Shown here: positions 1 through 8,750 of the stretch, in pieces
Layout: each line of letters opens with the position of its first letter
Numbering within the stretch: the stretch's first letter is position 1
Source: Isochrysis galbana
Taxonomy: Eukaryota; Haptophyta; Isochrysidales; Isochrysidaceae
Length of the DNA stretch: 64,000 nucleotides
Direction of reading: 5' to 3'
Assembly (NCBI GenBank): GCA_018136815.1
Contig: CM030935.1
Coordinates: forward strand, 6,764,095 to 6,828,094
Made by a program: the position numbers and the translations under genes
The notes under the pieces: generated by a model
Told to the model about the DNA's origin: nothing
Databases searched by the model: none
The model's input: only the letters and a program-made list of their open reading frames with translations

Positions 1-371
1 GCGGTCGCTCGCATAGACATGAGAAGAAACGGAAGGTGATCGACCCAATGGGCGCCGCCTTCATTGGAGACTCGAGTCATCGTGAGGAGAGTTTGTTGAG
101 CTCTTTCTACTAGCCTACGCCTTCGTGGCGATAGGCTTCAGTAGTGCTCAAGTCCGTGCCGGTCGCTTTGAGAATTAGGTCCACTAATCGAGAGCAAAGA
201 TTCGAGCCGGCGTCGGTTCGAAGTTGGCGAGGGACTCCATAACGAAGATACGATGAGACGCATGAAGACGTCTAGACATTTCGAGGACGAGGGGTTACCG
301 TTGCAAGGCTCAGCTTCATCCAACGAGAGAGAGAATCGACGAAAACAATCAGCTTGTCAAACCGGAGCGGC
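1..371 (-). pseudogene. integrase core remnant, frameshifted
   Basis: After the RT frame stops at 349, integrase-like sequence continues in other frames. A stretch reading DKLIVFVDSLSRW follows in the neighbouring frame, and the next segment continues in yet another frame to about position 138 and on toward the window edge. The sequence shows at least two frame changes within about 250 bp, so this copy cannot encode a working integrase. The rest of the integrase, and any 3' LTR, would lie to the left of the window. Confidence 0.65.
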
Positions 372-2526
372 CGGATACGAAATCGTGAGTGGGCGCCATC
401 GAAAGAATATCGCAATAGACGACGTCGAAAGGATAAGATCCGATGGAAAGACCGGATGGATGGGCGAGCGGTCGCGGTAACGGTTTGCCAAGAGTGCATT
501 CGTGGCACTCTCGAACGTATTCCGATACAGAGGCGGACATGCCAGGCCAGTACACTCGAGTACGAAGTAGGGTAGACGTCCTTGTCGCACCTGGGTGACC
601 AAGGTGGTCATGGTAGGCGCGGAGGTACGTGTCACGAAGGGACTCCGGAATGTACAAACGAAGAGGAGCCTCTTCCGCTTCTGAGGAGCGGTAGTAGAGT
701 AGGCCATCGCGAAGGAGGAATCGGGAACTTTTCTTCGACGACGAGCTAGAGTCAATCGAAGAGGAAGCTTTCGGAAGGATCGACTCGACTTCAGAAAGGA
801 TCGAGCTGGCGAGATCGTCGGTAGAGAGCGCTTGACGTAATTCGTCGGCATGAGGCACGCCCACATCGAGATACGAGGAGGTAATCGACTCCGAAGATTC
901 CGATGCTTGACGAGCGAGCCTATCGCTTGCTTGTTGGCGGCGAGCGGTGAGGGTGGATGAAGTAACCGCGGCGGCGACTATGTCGTGAATTTCAGAAGAA
1001 TCGAAAGAATGGGCGTCACTCTCCTCGAGATGGAGAGGATCGTGATCAGGCTCGAGAGCAACTAAGCGGGATAAGCCGTCGGCGTCCCAGTGAGTGACTC
1101 CAGGTTTGTGCACGACGTCGAATCTATATTCGGCTAGCTTTAGGACCCATCGCATGAGGCGCGAGGCTGGACCACCGGTGACTTGATCTTTCATCGTGTG
1201 AAGCCAGCGCAAAGCTGAATGGTCTACGACGAGGGTGAAGTGGCGACCCCAAAGATAAGGCCTCCAATTTCGGATCGATTCTAGCGCTGCTAGAAGTTCG
1301 ATTTCAGTGACTGTCCAATGGCGCTCAGCCGGACTCAAGCTACGACCGTAGTATGCAACGACGCGCTCTCTCCCTTCGTCGTCTTTTTGGGCGAGGACGC
1401 CGGCGATGCCGAGCTTGCTAGCACCGTCGGTTTTAACGAGGAAAGGACGGTCGTCTCGAGGAGGTGCAAGTACGGGTTCTTCACAGATAGCTTGCTTGAG
1501 ATCTTCGATAGCCTGTCGACAGGCTTCTGTTTGCGACTCGACCGGGACGTCGCACCCTTTCCGCGTGAGAGCGGTTAACGGCGCCGCACGGATCGCAAAA
1601 CGACGGATGAAACGGCGGTAGTAGGAGCACAATCCAAGGAACGAACGGACGGCTTCGATCGAGTTGATTTGGGTTGGGTCGATTTTCGAGACAGCTTCCA
1701 CTTTCTTGGGATCCATCCGAAGACCTTCACGCGAAACAACGTGGCCGAGATATTCAGCCGAGGTGGCAAAGAAAACGCATTTCGACATCTTGCAAGTGAG
1801 GCCCGCCCAGATGAGACGTTCCAAGACAAGATCAAGACGGTGTAACATTTGTTGGAATGACGACTCTTCCCTGGCCTGCAGCGAGTCACCTACACCTGTC
1901 GACCAGGCGCCGACATCATCCAAGTATGGCATACAAATCTCCCATGCCAGCCCACCGAGAACGGCGTCCATGAGGCGGCACATATACGAGGGACCGGATT
2001 GAACACCGAAAGGCAAGTAATTGAACTCGTACTTGCCGCGATGAGTAGTGAACGCGGTGATATGTTTATCGGATTCTTTGATCGGTATACCCCAGAAACC
2101 AGATGCCAGGTCCAGGGTGCAAAGGAATAGAGAATCGAGGTTGCCTTGACCGGACGACAATCGGTCGATGGCTTCTACCGTGAGGGGAAGAGGGCTGTCC
2201 TCTAGACGAAGCTTGGAGTTGACGTCGCGATAATCTACGCAGAAACGTACGGAGCCATCCTTCTTAGTGACTAACACGACTCGAGAGGCCCACGACGAAT
2301 TTGATTTCCTAATGATGCCCGCGGACTCCATCTTGCAAACTTCGTCCTCTATGATCTTCTCACCCTCTCGTCCAACTCTAGACGGTGCGTGACGGTGAGC
2401 TTCGGCTCCGGGGTTGAGCGGTAGCTCTACCTCCATCACGTGAGTGTGATTCGGGTTAGTCGGGTCAATTGCGAAAGCAGCGATACGTCGGGCCAGTAGA
2501 CGACGAACTTGTTCACGTTGGGGCAT
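349..2526 (-). CDS. retrotransposon pol: reverse transcriptase, RNase H, integrase zinc finger
   Basis: A 725-residue frame. The RT palm is visible: LDLASGFWGIP, a TAF motif, the LPFGV segment and the catalytic YLDD (about 1911-1931). RNase H follows with KTDGAS, TEIELLAA and the VVDHSALRWL aspartate. An HHCC integrase zinc finger (HDHLGHPG near 591-613, CHEC near 494-513) comes next, and the first integrase-core aspartate lies in FDVVYCDIL. The frame overlaps the upstream polyprotein by about 90 nt and is in the -1 frame relative to it. I see no canonical X-XXY-YYZ slippery heptamer in the overlap, so the frame change could be programmed or a mutation. RT catalytic residues are intact, although integrase is broken downstream. 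Confidence 0.92.
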   Translation of the reverse strand: MPQREQVRRLLARRIAAFAIDPTNPNHTHVMEVELPLNPGAEAHRHAPSRVGREGEKIIEDEVCKMESAGIIRKSNSSWASRVVLVTKKDGSVRFCVDYRDVNSKLRLEDSPLPLTVEAIDRLSSGQGNLDSLFLCTLDLASGFWGIPIKESDKHITAFTTHRGKYEFNYLPFGVQSGPSYMCRLMDAVLGGLAWEICMPYLDDVGAWSTGVGDSLQAREESSFQQMLHRLDLVLERLIWAGLTCKMSKCVFFATSAEYLGHVVSREGLRMDPKKVEAVSKIDPTQINSIEAVRSFLGLCSYYRRFIRRFAIRAAPLTALTRKGCDVPVESQTEACRQAIEDLKQAICEEPVLAPPRDDRPFLVKTDGASKLGIAGVLAQKDDEGRERVVAYYGRSLSPAERHWTVTEIELLAALESIRNWRPYLWGRHFTLVVDHSALRWLHTMKDQVTGGPASRLMRWVLKLAEYRFDVVHKPGVTHWDADGLSRLVALEPDHDPLHLEESDAHSFDSSEIHDIVAAAVTSSTLTARRQQASDRLARQASESSESITSSYLDVGVPHADELRQALSTDDLASSILSEVESILPKASSSIDSSSSSKKSSRFLLRDGLLYYRSSEAEEAPLRLYIPESLRDTYLRAYHDHLGHPGATRTSTLLRTRVYWPGMSASVSEYVRECHECTLGKPLPRPLAHPSGLSIGSYPFDVVYCDILSMAPTHDFVSGRSGLTS

Positions 2527-5500
2527 CGAGAGACGGCCTCGGGGTCGATCTTGGCTGCCTCGAGGAGCTTGCGTTGGTCCTCGTTGAGCGACTCAATCAC
2601 ATCCGGCGAGTTATTGTCACCGACGCGGTGATAAGTTCCAGCGTGAATCTTGAATCGAACCTGTAGCGAAGCTACAGGATGGAACGACGGAAGGTGTAGT
2701 GGTTTGGGGTCAGTATTGGCCACCGTAACCGCGATGGTGTGGTCGGATTTCGGCCTCTCTACTTGAGGGATGACGAGCGGAGAGCTGTCAATAGTCTCGC
2801 GTGTAGGGAGTCGGTCCACGAGCATGGCGCAGTCTTCGTGTTCTCGAAGAGCTAGCGGAATTCGGACGTGAAACGTCGCCCGATGATAGGCCGGGATCGT
2901 GATAGGTTCATGGGTATATAGGAGGTACTCGGAGCCACAAGACGCCGGCGCTTTGGCGGCAAACTCATCGGCCGTGTTGAAGAGCGGCTCGGAGACTAGC
3001 TGGTTGTCGTTTTCGGCGGCTTGCGGCCCTCGGAAGAAGTCAGTCGTGATTGGGTTCGCGGAGGTCGGACAGACCTGTGCACAAGTCATGCTGACAGGGA
3101 CCACCGCTATCGGTGACGTCGAGACGCGAAAGATCGGCGGAGCGTCGGGGCTTGGACTGCCATTAACCTCAAGAGGAGCCACCGTGGATGGGGCACCGAG
3201 GGTGATAGAGCCGTCCGCGCTGTCGGAGGCGAGCTGAATCGAAGCGGCGTGCGTAGCTAAGAAGTCGTTCCCGAGCAGTAGCATCGGGTTGCCTTCAATC
3301 ACCATGAACGTATGACGAAAGAGAAATCCACCGACGGAGAAAACGATTCGAGCCTTGCCTCGCGTGATAAGAGGTAGGCCGTCTGGGCCATGGAGCGGTG
3401 TCACTACGGCTTGCGGCAGCCGCTCGACGCATGCGTCGTTGGGTAGGCTGGACAAGAGGGAAGTGGTCACGACCGACGGGCCAGCTCCGGTGTCAGCGAG
3501 TGTGCTGTTGACCGTGAGGGCGGAGTCGGCTAAGATTACTCCTTCTTTGCCGGCAGCCTCGCCGGAGCGGCAGACCATTAGATCTCGAACATATAGACAA
3601 TGCCTTGGGTAGGCAGATGGTAGGGTATCCACGACGCTCTCCGGCCGGTGCGCGGTCACGTGTGCAATGGTGTCGGACAGGGACGGGGTTGGTCGCCAGC
3701 GTCGTTGCTCGGGTGAATTCGTCGTCAAACTGGTCGTCGTCTCTTCGGGTACTCCGACTGCCGCTATCGTGGCAGAGGGCCTAGAGGGGTCGTCCTCGTT
3801 GGTAGCGGTACAGGGTGATAGCTTGGGACTAGTGTAGCCCAGGCCTCTCTTGTCGGTGGGGTGCCTCGGGTGGTCGGACATCTTTTCCCAATCTTTCTCG
3901 AGACGGGCTTGGGCTTCTGTCTTGGGTCTTCGAACTAATGAGGCTAGCTCTTCGGCGCGGATGCCTTTGGCTTCCACGAACTCGATCGGCGCTCGGACGG
4001 CAGCGGCGAGGTCGGATTCCTCGTCGGCGTTTCGTCCGGCTAGAGCTTGCGCTCTTATTTCGTCAGCGGTTTCGAGCGTGACGTTGGACCATTTCTGGTC
4101 CCCGTTCACTCCGAATGATTGCCATTGTTGGCGCCGCTTCCGGAGAGTCGTCGGCGTCGTCGGACGCGGCGAGCTCGCGCGTGCCGGAGGCGGGGCGGTC
4201 CATGGAGAGAATGGGTCGTGGAGTGTAGACTCGGAGGCGTGGAGTGGCGTGTCGTTGTCGTGGTTATCGTGGGTTTCTTTTTGGTCTTCGTGGTTGTCTG
4301 ACTCGGGAGTAGCTGGACGGGAAACAACGGGGTCGGAAGAAACTTCACTCGTTTCCCTCCCCCTCTCATAACGATGAAGAGCCGACCACGGCTCGTAGGC
4401 GGTAGCCTCGGTCGAGCTAAGTGAAGGCCGGTCCAATAGGCTGCACCGCGCGCAAGCGAGTAGCTCTAACGCGGACAATTTCTTCGTCGACGTCTGGTCT
4501 CGCTGTTGGCTCAAATGTCGAAGAAGAACAGGCATCCAATGGATCGCCATCGCTCCAGCTACACCGACGTAGGTGCGGCTGCGAAGAGCGCCACGGTGCG
4601 GTGAAGGAGAGAGGTTAGCCATGGCCGACTCACGGCCATCCACGACGCAAGTTGGCTGGAGGGGCGGCAGCCCTTTGGTGAGGTACAACCCGGTGGCTTT
4701 CTGGTGTCCAGTGCCGTGCTCCCAGGGTTGGACGAATTGGGTCGGGGTCAACCCCCCGACTAAACGGCGAGCTTCCGCATGCATCCGAGGGTTCTCGACC
4801 GCTACAAACGGAGCAGTGGCGGAGGCCATTGACTTGAAGACGCGAGCGGCCGACTCAAGAGCGGCACGACGTCCGGGTTCTTGGGAGAGCCATTGACTGC
4901 TGACAGCGGAGAGGTACGTGCAGGGCGGGTGGGCGATGACTAGGTCCCAACCTAGGTTTTGGACATGAAGCGCGTCGCCTTGGAAGTGGGGCACGTAATC
5001 GATCTCGGAAGGATACAAATCGCACGTAGCTACATCAGCACCGGCGAGTAGGAACATGGAGGAGACGACGCCGCTCGTCTCGCCAACGACGAGAACGCGT
5101 GGTGCGTGACAGCCAGACGTCAGCCCGTCTTGGACTCGTTGATTCATCTTCGTGAGCTCAGCGCAAAGCTCATCGAAGTGCTTGGGTAGCGCGGTGGCAG
5201 GCGAGGCTAGGGTGCCATTGCGAGGCCGGCGAAGCTCTTGGGCTGCCTCCGTGAGGTGCCGAGGTAATACCACCGCAGAGCCGCTCGCTCGTGCACGAAG
5301 AGAGGCGAGAGCGTGGAGAGCGGGTGACGGGGTATCATCACGGGTGCCGACATCGGAGTTGTTTTGAGAGGAATCGAAGGACTGGATCGCGGACGCATTG
5401 ATCGCTGCCACGCGCATGATGGTGGTGGCAGTGGTATCGAGAGGCAGGCAGTGCTCGGAGGCGGCGACCGGTGGCCGCAGCGACGTAGGACGAATGGAAG

Positions 5501-7400
5501 AAGACTCGGATATCGACGACGTAGAGACGGGCTCGGAGGACGGGATTGACGAAGAAACTCGGAGAAGTGGGGTGTCGGACGGCGGCGACGGACGCCGCGG
5601 CCGCGAGACCACCGGTGAGAGACATGAAGGACATGGCTCAGGGACTCGGTTGGGCTGGCTCAATGGGCGTAGAAGCTCGGTTTGGGAGGCCGCCGTTCCT
5701 CGACGTGCAGAGGAGTTGTGGTCACTCTCCATGGTCACGTCGGAAGAGGAGACGTCGTTGCATTCTGTCGTCGGCGGGGTCGGCGCCGGCGAAAGAAGGG
5801 ACGTGGCTGTCGTAGAAGCCGGCTGCGGGGAAGGCTGGGGCCAGGGTGGTGGCTCTGCGGCAGCGGCTGGCGTGGGTAGTGGCCGAAGAGGTTCTGCAAT
5901 GCGAAGCATTCTTCGGAGGACTTGGCTCGGGCTAGCGGGTGGATGGACCGCTGAAATTACGGTGGATTCAGACTCGAATTCGGAAGACTCGGCGACTTGA
6001 GAGGGGCTAGGAGACGGCTGTTCAAGCTCCTCCAGGGCTCTCGGTTGATGGGGTGGCGTGGGAACGCCGGTGGTCGACCGCGGACTCCGCGGTGACGTTA
6101 ATTTGTACTCGGACTCGGACTCGTCGTTTCTGGCGTGCTGGACGCCAATAACAGGGCTAACTTTCGAAATGGGAACGGACGGGGCCGGCTCAAAGGTGAA
6201 GCCCCCTGGCGTCGCAACCGTCGGTGAGGACGAAGCTGAAGCTTGTGATGACAATAGGGGCACGGTGGCCAGCACCGGTTGGCTCGGTGCGGCCGAAATC
6301 TCGGACTCGGTGACGGGCTTGATTACGCGGGCTCGGGATGCACTGTCTTGTGCGATTGGACTCGGACTCGGAACGGAAACGGAAGGGATCGGCTCGGCGG
6401 CGTGCAGCCTGCTGGAGTGGCAGGCCGGCTGCGGCGAGACTCGGAACGGTGGCTCGGACAAGGACACAGTGGCTGTCGTCGAGGGCTTCGGCGTCAGCTT
6501 GTGTTTGGACTCGATACGCGGTGGCTCGTGAAACGGGGCTCGGTTGTGGTTGGAATTCTGGAAGTGACCGGAGATTCCAAATGACTCAGACTCGGGGCGC
6601 GGAGGACCGAAGGTGAACACTCCCGCGGAAGGAGTGGTCGTCGGAGGCTCAGTGAGTGGCTGGAGCTCCGTTAATCCTGCGGTCGACCGCGTGGTAGGAC
6701 TCGGTGACGTTGTAAACTCGGACTCGGACTCGGACTCGGACTCGGATGGCTCAGAACGGGGTTTGCTCAAAACAGGCTTGGACTCGGACTCGAAAGAAAG
6801 TGGGGAAGAACCGGAGAACTGCGCCTCCATCGTCGTAGTAATGGAGACTAGTGATACCGGTGATGACTGGGCTGGGCTCAGACTCGTAGATGGGCTCGCG
6901 GTGGCGTAAGACGAAGAGGGTAATTCTGAACGTGACTTGGACTCGGACTCGTACTCGGGAGACGTTTTGTGGCTCGGACATGCGAAATTTGATTTGAAGG
7001 ATTGAAGGTTGGATTGGGCCTGCGGCGGCTGGATTTTCGCAGACCGTGAGGTCTTGGACTGGGGATGCTTGAGGAGTGGCGGAAGGTAGCGGTTGAGCGG
7101 CTTGAGTTGATAGAGAGGCGGTGACGGTTGACTTGGTTTTGAGGACTCGTGCGTGATATCGAGAATCAGGATGGAATCATCGGCATTGGGAGAAATAGGG
7201 GCAATCGGCGAGGAGGCAGGAGAAAGAGGGGGATGGAGGTGGCAGGGCTTGTCTGGAACTTGGGGAATCTTGGGGTACCGGTTGGAGGCCGTAGAAGTAC
7301 TCGGCCGTAGCGTAATACGATCTTTTGGTGGGTGGCGTTCAGGCCCACTACCCTGGACTGGTAGCGGGGTAACAGCGCGGACGTGGGCCCCGCCGGCGAC
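2436..7400 (-). CDS. retrotransposon polyprotein: Ser/Pro-rich linker, phage-type C5-methylase-like domain, aspartic protease
   Basis: This frame continues from gag after the TAG at 7401; the first Met after it is at 6830. About 500 residues are Ser/Pro/Glu-rich, with SESESE runs. A compact Rossmann-like domain follows (about 4490-5130): a motif-I-like strand VLVVGETSGVVSS (5040-5100), CDLYP, then IAHPPCTYL (4915-4935), AVENPRMH (about 4775-4800), QPWEHGTGH with KATGLYL (about 4690-4735), and RSRTYVGVAGAMA (about 4545-4585). This motif series is typical of phage and bacterial proteins annotated as C5-cytosine-methylase-like, where PPC and EN(P) correspond to motifs IV and VI. An aspartic protease with LADTGAGPS (about 3479-3501) comes after. 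No stop interrupts the methylase-like domain. Activity is not demonstrated, and the PC is followed by T rather than the usual Q. Confidence 0.82.
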   Translation of the reverse strand, partial: VAGGAHVRAVTPLPVQGSGPERHPPKDRITLRPSTSTASNRYPKIPQVPDKPCHLHPPLSPASSPIAPISPNADDSILILDITHESSKPSQPSPPLYQLKPLNRYLPPLLKHPQSKTSRSAKIQPPQAQSNLQSFKSNFACPSHKTSPEYESESKSRSELPSSSYATASPSTSLSPAQSSPVSLVSITTTMEAQFSGSSPLSFESESKPVLSKPRSEPSESESESESEFTTSPSPTTRSTAGLTELQPLTEPPTTTPSAGVFTFGPPRPESESFGISGHFQNSNHNRAPFHEPPRIESKHKLTPKPSTTATVSLSEPPFRVSPQPACHSSRLHAAEPIPSVSVPSPSPIAQDSASRARVIKPVTESEISAAPSQPVLATVPLLSSQASASSSPTVATPGGFTFEPAPSVPISKVSPVIGVQHARNDESESEYKLTSPRSPRSTTGVPTPPHQPRALEELEQPSPSPSQVAESSEFESESTVISAVHPPASPSQVLRRMLRIAEPLRPLPTPAAAAEPPPWPQPSPQPASTTATSLLSPAPTPPTTECNDVSSSDVTMESDHNSSARRGTAASQTELLRPLSQPNRVPEPCPSCLSPVVSRPRRPSPPSDTPLLRVSSSIPSSEPVSTSSISESSSIRPTSLRPPVAASEHCLPLDTTATTIMRVAAINASAIQSFDSSQNNSDVGTRDDTPSPALHALASLRARASGSAVVLPRHLTEAAQELRRPRNGTLASPATALPKHFDELCAELTKMNQRVQDGLTSGCHAPRVLVVGETSGVVSSMFLLAGADVATCDLYPSEIDYVPHFQGDALHVQNLGWDLVIAHPPCTYLSAVSSQWLSQEPGRRAALESAARVFKSMASATAPFVAVENPRMHAEARRLVGGLTPTQFVQPWEHGTGHQKATGLYLTKGLPPLQPTCVVDGRESAMANLSPSPHRGALRSRTYVGVAGAMAIHWMPVLLRHLSQQRDQTSTKKLSALELLACARCSLLDRPSLSSTEATAYEPWSALHRYERGRETSEVSSDPVVSRPATPESDNHEDQKETHDNHDNDTPLHASESTLHDPFSPWTAPPPARASSPRPTTPTTLRKRRQQWQSFGVNGDQKWSNVTLETADEIRAQALAGRNADEESDLAAAVRAPIEFVEAKGIRAEELASLVRRPKTEAQARLEKDWEKMSDHPRHPTDKRGLGYTSPKLSPCTATNEDDPSRPSATIAAVGVPEETTTSLTTNSPEQRRWRPTPSLSDTIAHVTAHRPESVVDTLPSAYPRHCLYVRDLMVCRSGEAAGKEGVILADSALTVNSTLADTGAGPSVVTTSLLSSLPNDACVERLPQAVVTPLHGPDGLPLITRGKARIVFSVGGFLFRHTFMVIEGNPMLLLGNDFLATHAASIQLASDSADGSITLGAPSTVAPLEVNGSPSPDAPPIFRVSTSPIAVVPVSMTCAQVCPTSANPITTDFFRGPQAAENDNQLVSEPLFNTADEFAAKAPASCGSEYLLYTHEPITIPAYHRATFHVRIPLALREHEDCAMLVDRLPTRETIDSSPLVIPQVERPKSDHTIAVTVANTDPKPLHLPSFHPVASLQVRFKIHAGTYHRVGDNNSPDVIESLNEDQRKLLEAAKIDPEAVSRCPNVNKFVVYWPDVSLLSQLTRLTRITLT

Positions 7401-8750
7401 CTACTGGGCCGGACGGAGAACAACCATCGTGCGGAGGCGGCGGTGGACTTCTGGGTCGTTACCACACTCGCCACTGCCGCCTTCGCAGAGAAAACGAATG
7501 TATGGTTGGCAAACGACGGGGTTATGAGCTCCGTCGCCCGTGCCATACTTCCACAAGTCTGCCTCGGGCGTACCAGATGGAGCCCGGGGACGAAAGGCGC
7601 AGTACGCGCAGCCGTTGGCGTCGGTCCACTCCTTGACGTCGCGGTCTAAGTCGTCGAGACGCGGCGCCGTCATGGTGGCATCCGAGGGACGGCAGCGCGT
7701 GAGCGCAGCGCGAAGGGCCGGGTGACCCGCGTAACGAGAGATTTGCCAGAAGCGGGCTCGCGCTCGAGACCAGCTACCTGGATCCCATTCCGAGAGGCCC
7801 GAATCGGCCGGAAGCCCAAGGCCGTTCGGAGGGGGATCACATTGGCGACGGGAAGACGTGCTTTTGCCGAGGGGACGGTCAAGAAGTGCGTCCGGTAACG
7901 GAGACGATGCGGAGTAATTCGTAGGCGGAGGCGGAGCCCGACGATTGTCAGCGCCAGTCGCCTTGCGGTTCGAGTTGTTGTTTTGCGATTTTAATGCCTC
8001 GGCCACCGCCGCTTGGACGGCGGCGACCATCGAAGCCGTAGTGTCTGCGGGGTTAGAGGCAGTCTTAGCAACCTTGGCGGTCTTGGTGGACTTGGAAGTA
8101 GTCGCCGGCGGCGTCACGGCGGCGACCGTGACCGACGCTTGTTGGCCAGCGCGGGCTTGTTCGTACGGGCTCAGGTAGCGCTGGCAGAGGTTGACGCACG
8201 AAAGGGCCGAACGAGGGAGCTCGTGGTTCTCGACGCGGAAGCGAGTCTTCGCAAGACACTCGCCGAACTTGGTCGCGTTATCCACGCCGCGAGCCGCGTC
8301 GACCTTGTCGTTCCGAATGATGGACTCGAATCGTTGATTGATATCGTGCGACATGTTTGGGTGGTCCCAGACCGTCGTGGCATCCACCTTCGCGTCACCC
8401 ATCTTGCGGACGTACGCGCGCACCAAATTCTTGGATAACTCTAAGAGATCGGAGCCGGCTTCACGGGCTACGAGGCGGTCCCACTCCATGGAGGCGGAGT
8501 CTTTGGCGAAGCCGGGCACGTTGGCCGCGAAGGTGACGTCGCACTTGCGGAGAAGCACGTCGCAGGCCAGCGCGGGATTGAGAGAGAGAACCGGATCTTC
8601 GGCGAGATCGAGGAGGAAGGCGTAAATCCTTTGGTTGCCGGTGGTGCACAAGTTGGCGGCCGCTAGCAAGGATGTAAAGATTTCACGGTGGTCGCAGCCG
8701 AGCGAGAGGGCGCGCTCGAGTGGCTTGATGAAGGACAGACGAAAATCATT
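7401..8750 (-). CDS. gag-like C-terminal part of the retrotransposon polyprotein
   Basis: This segment is in the same frame as the N-terminal gag part. It follows a TAG at 8751-8753 and ends at another TAG at 7401-7403. The first Met after the stop is at 8669, but the protein-like sequence (NDFRLSFIKPLERALSLG) already begins directly after the stop codon. That supports one original polyprotein with a later stop, or a readthrough codon. The helical part resembles a capsid-like region, followed by an Ala/Thr/Lys-rich linker and a cysteine-containing tail (CAYCAFRP, then CQPYIRFLCEG, CGND). I do not recognise a canonical CCHC knuckle. Confidence 0.6.
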   Translation of the reverse strand, partial: NDFRLSFIKPLERALSLGCDHREIFTSLLAAANLCTTGNQRIYAFLLDLAEDPVLSLNPALACDVLLRKCDVTFAANVPGFAKDSASMEWDRLVAREAGSDLLELSKNLVRAYVRKMGDAKVDATTVWDHPNMSHDINQRFESIIRNDKVDAARGVDNATKFGECLAKTRFRVENHELPRSALSCVNLCQRYLSPYEQARAGQQASVTVAAVTPPATTSKSTKTAKVAKTASNPADTTASMVAAVQAAVAEALKSQNNNSNRKATGADNRRAPPPPTNYSASSPLPDALLDRPLGKSTSSRRQCDPPPNGLGLPADSGLSEWDPGSWSRARARFWQISRYAGHPALRAALTRCRPSDATMTAPRLDDLDRDVKEWTDANGCAYCAFRPRAPSGTPEADLWKYGTGDGAHNPVVCQPYIRFLCEGGSGECGNDPEVHRRLRTMVVLRPAQ

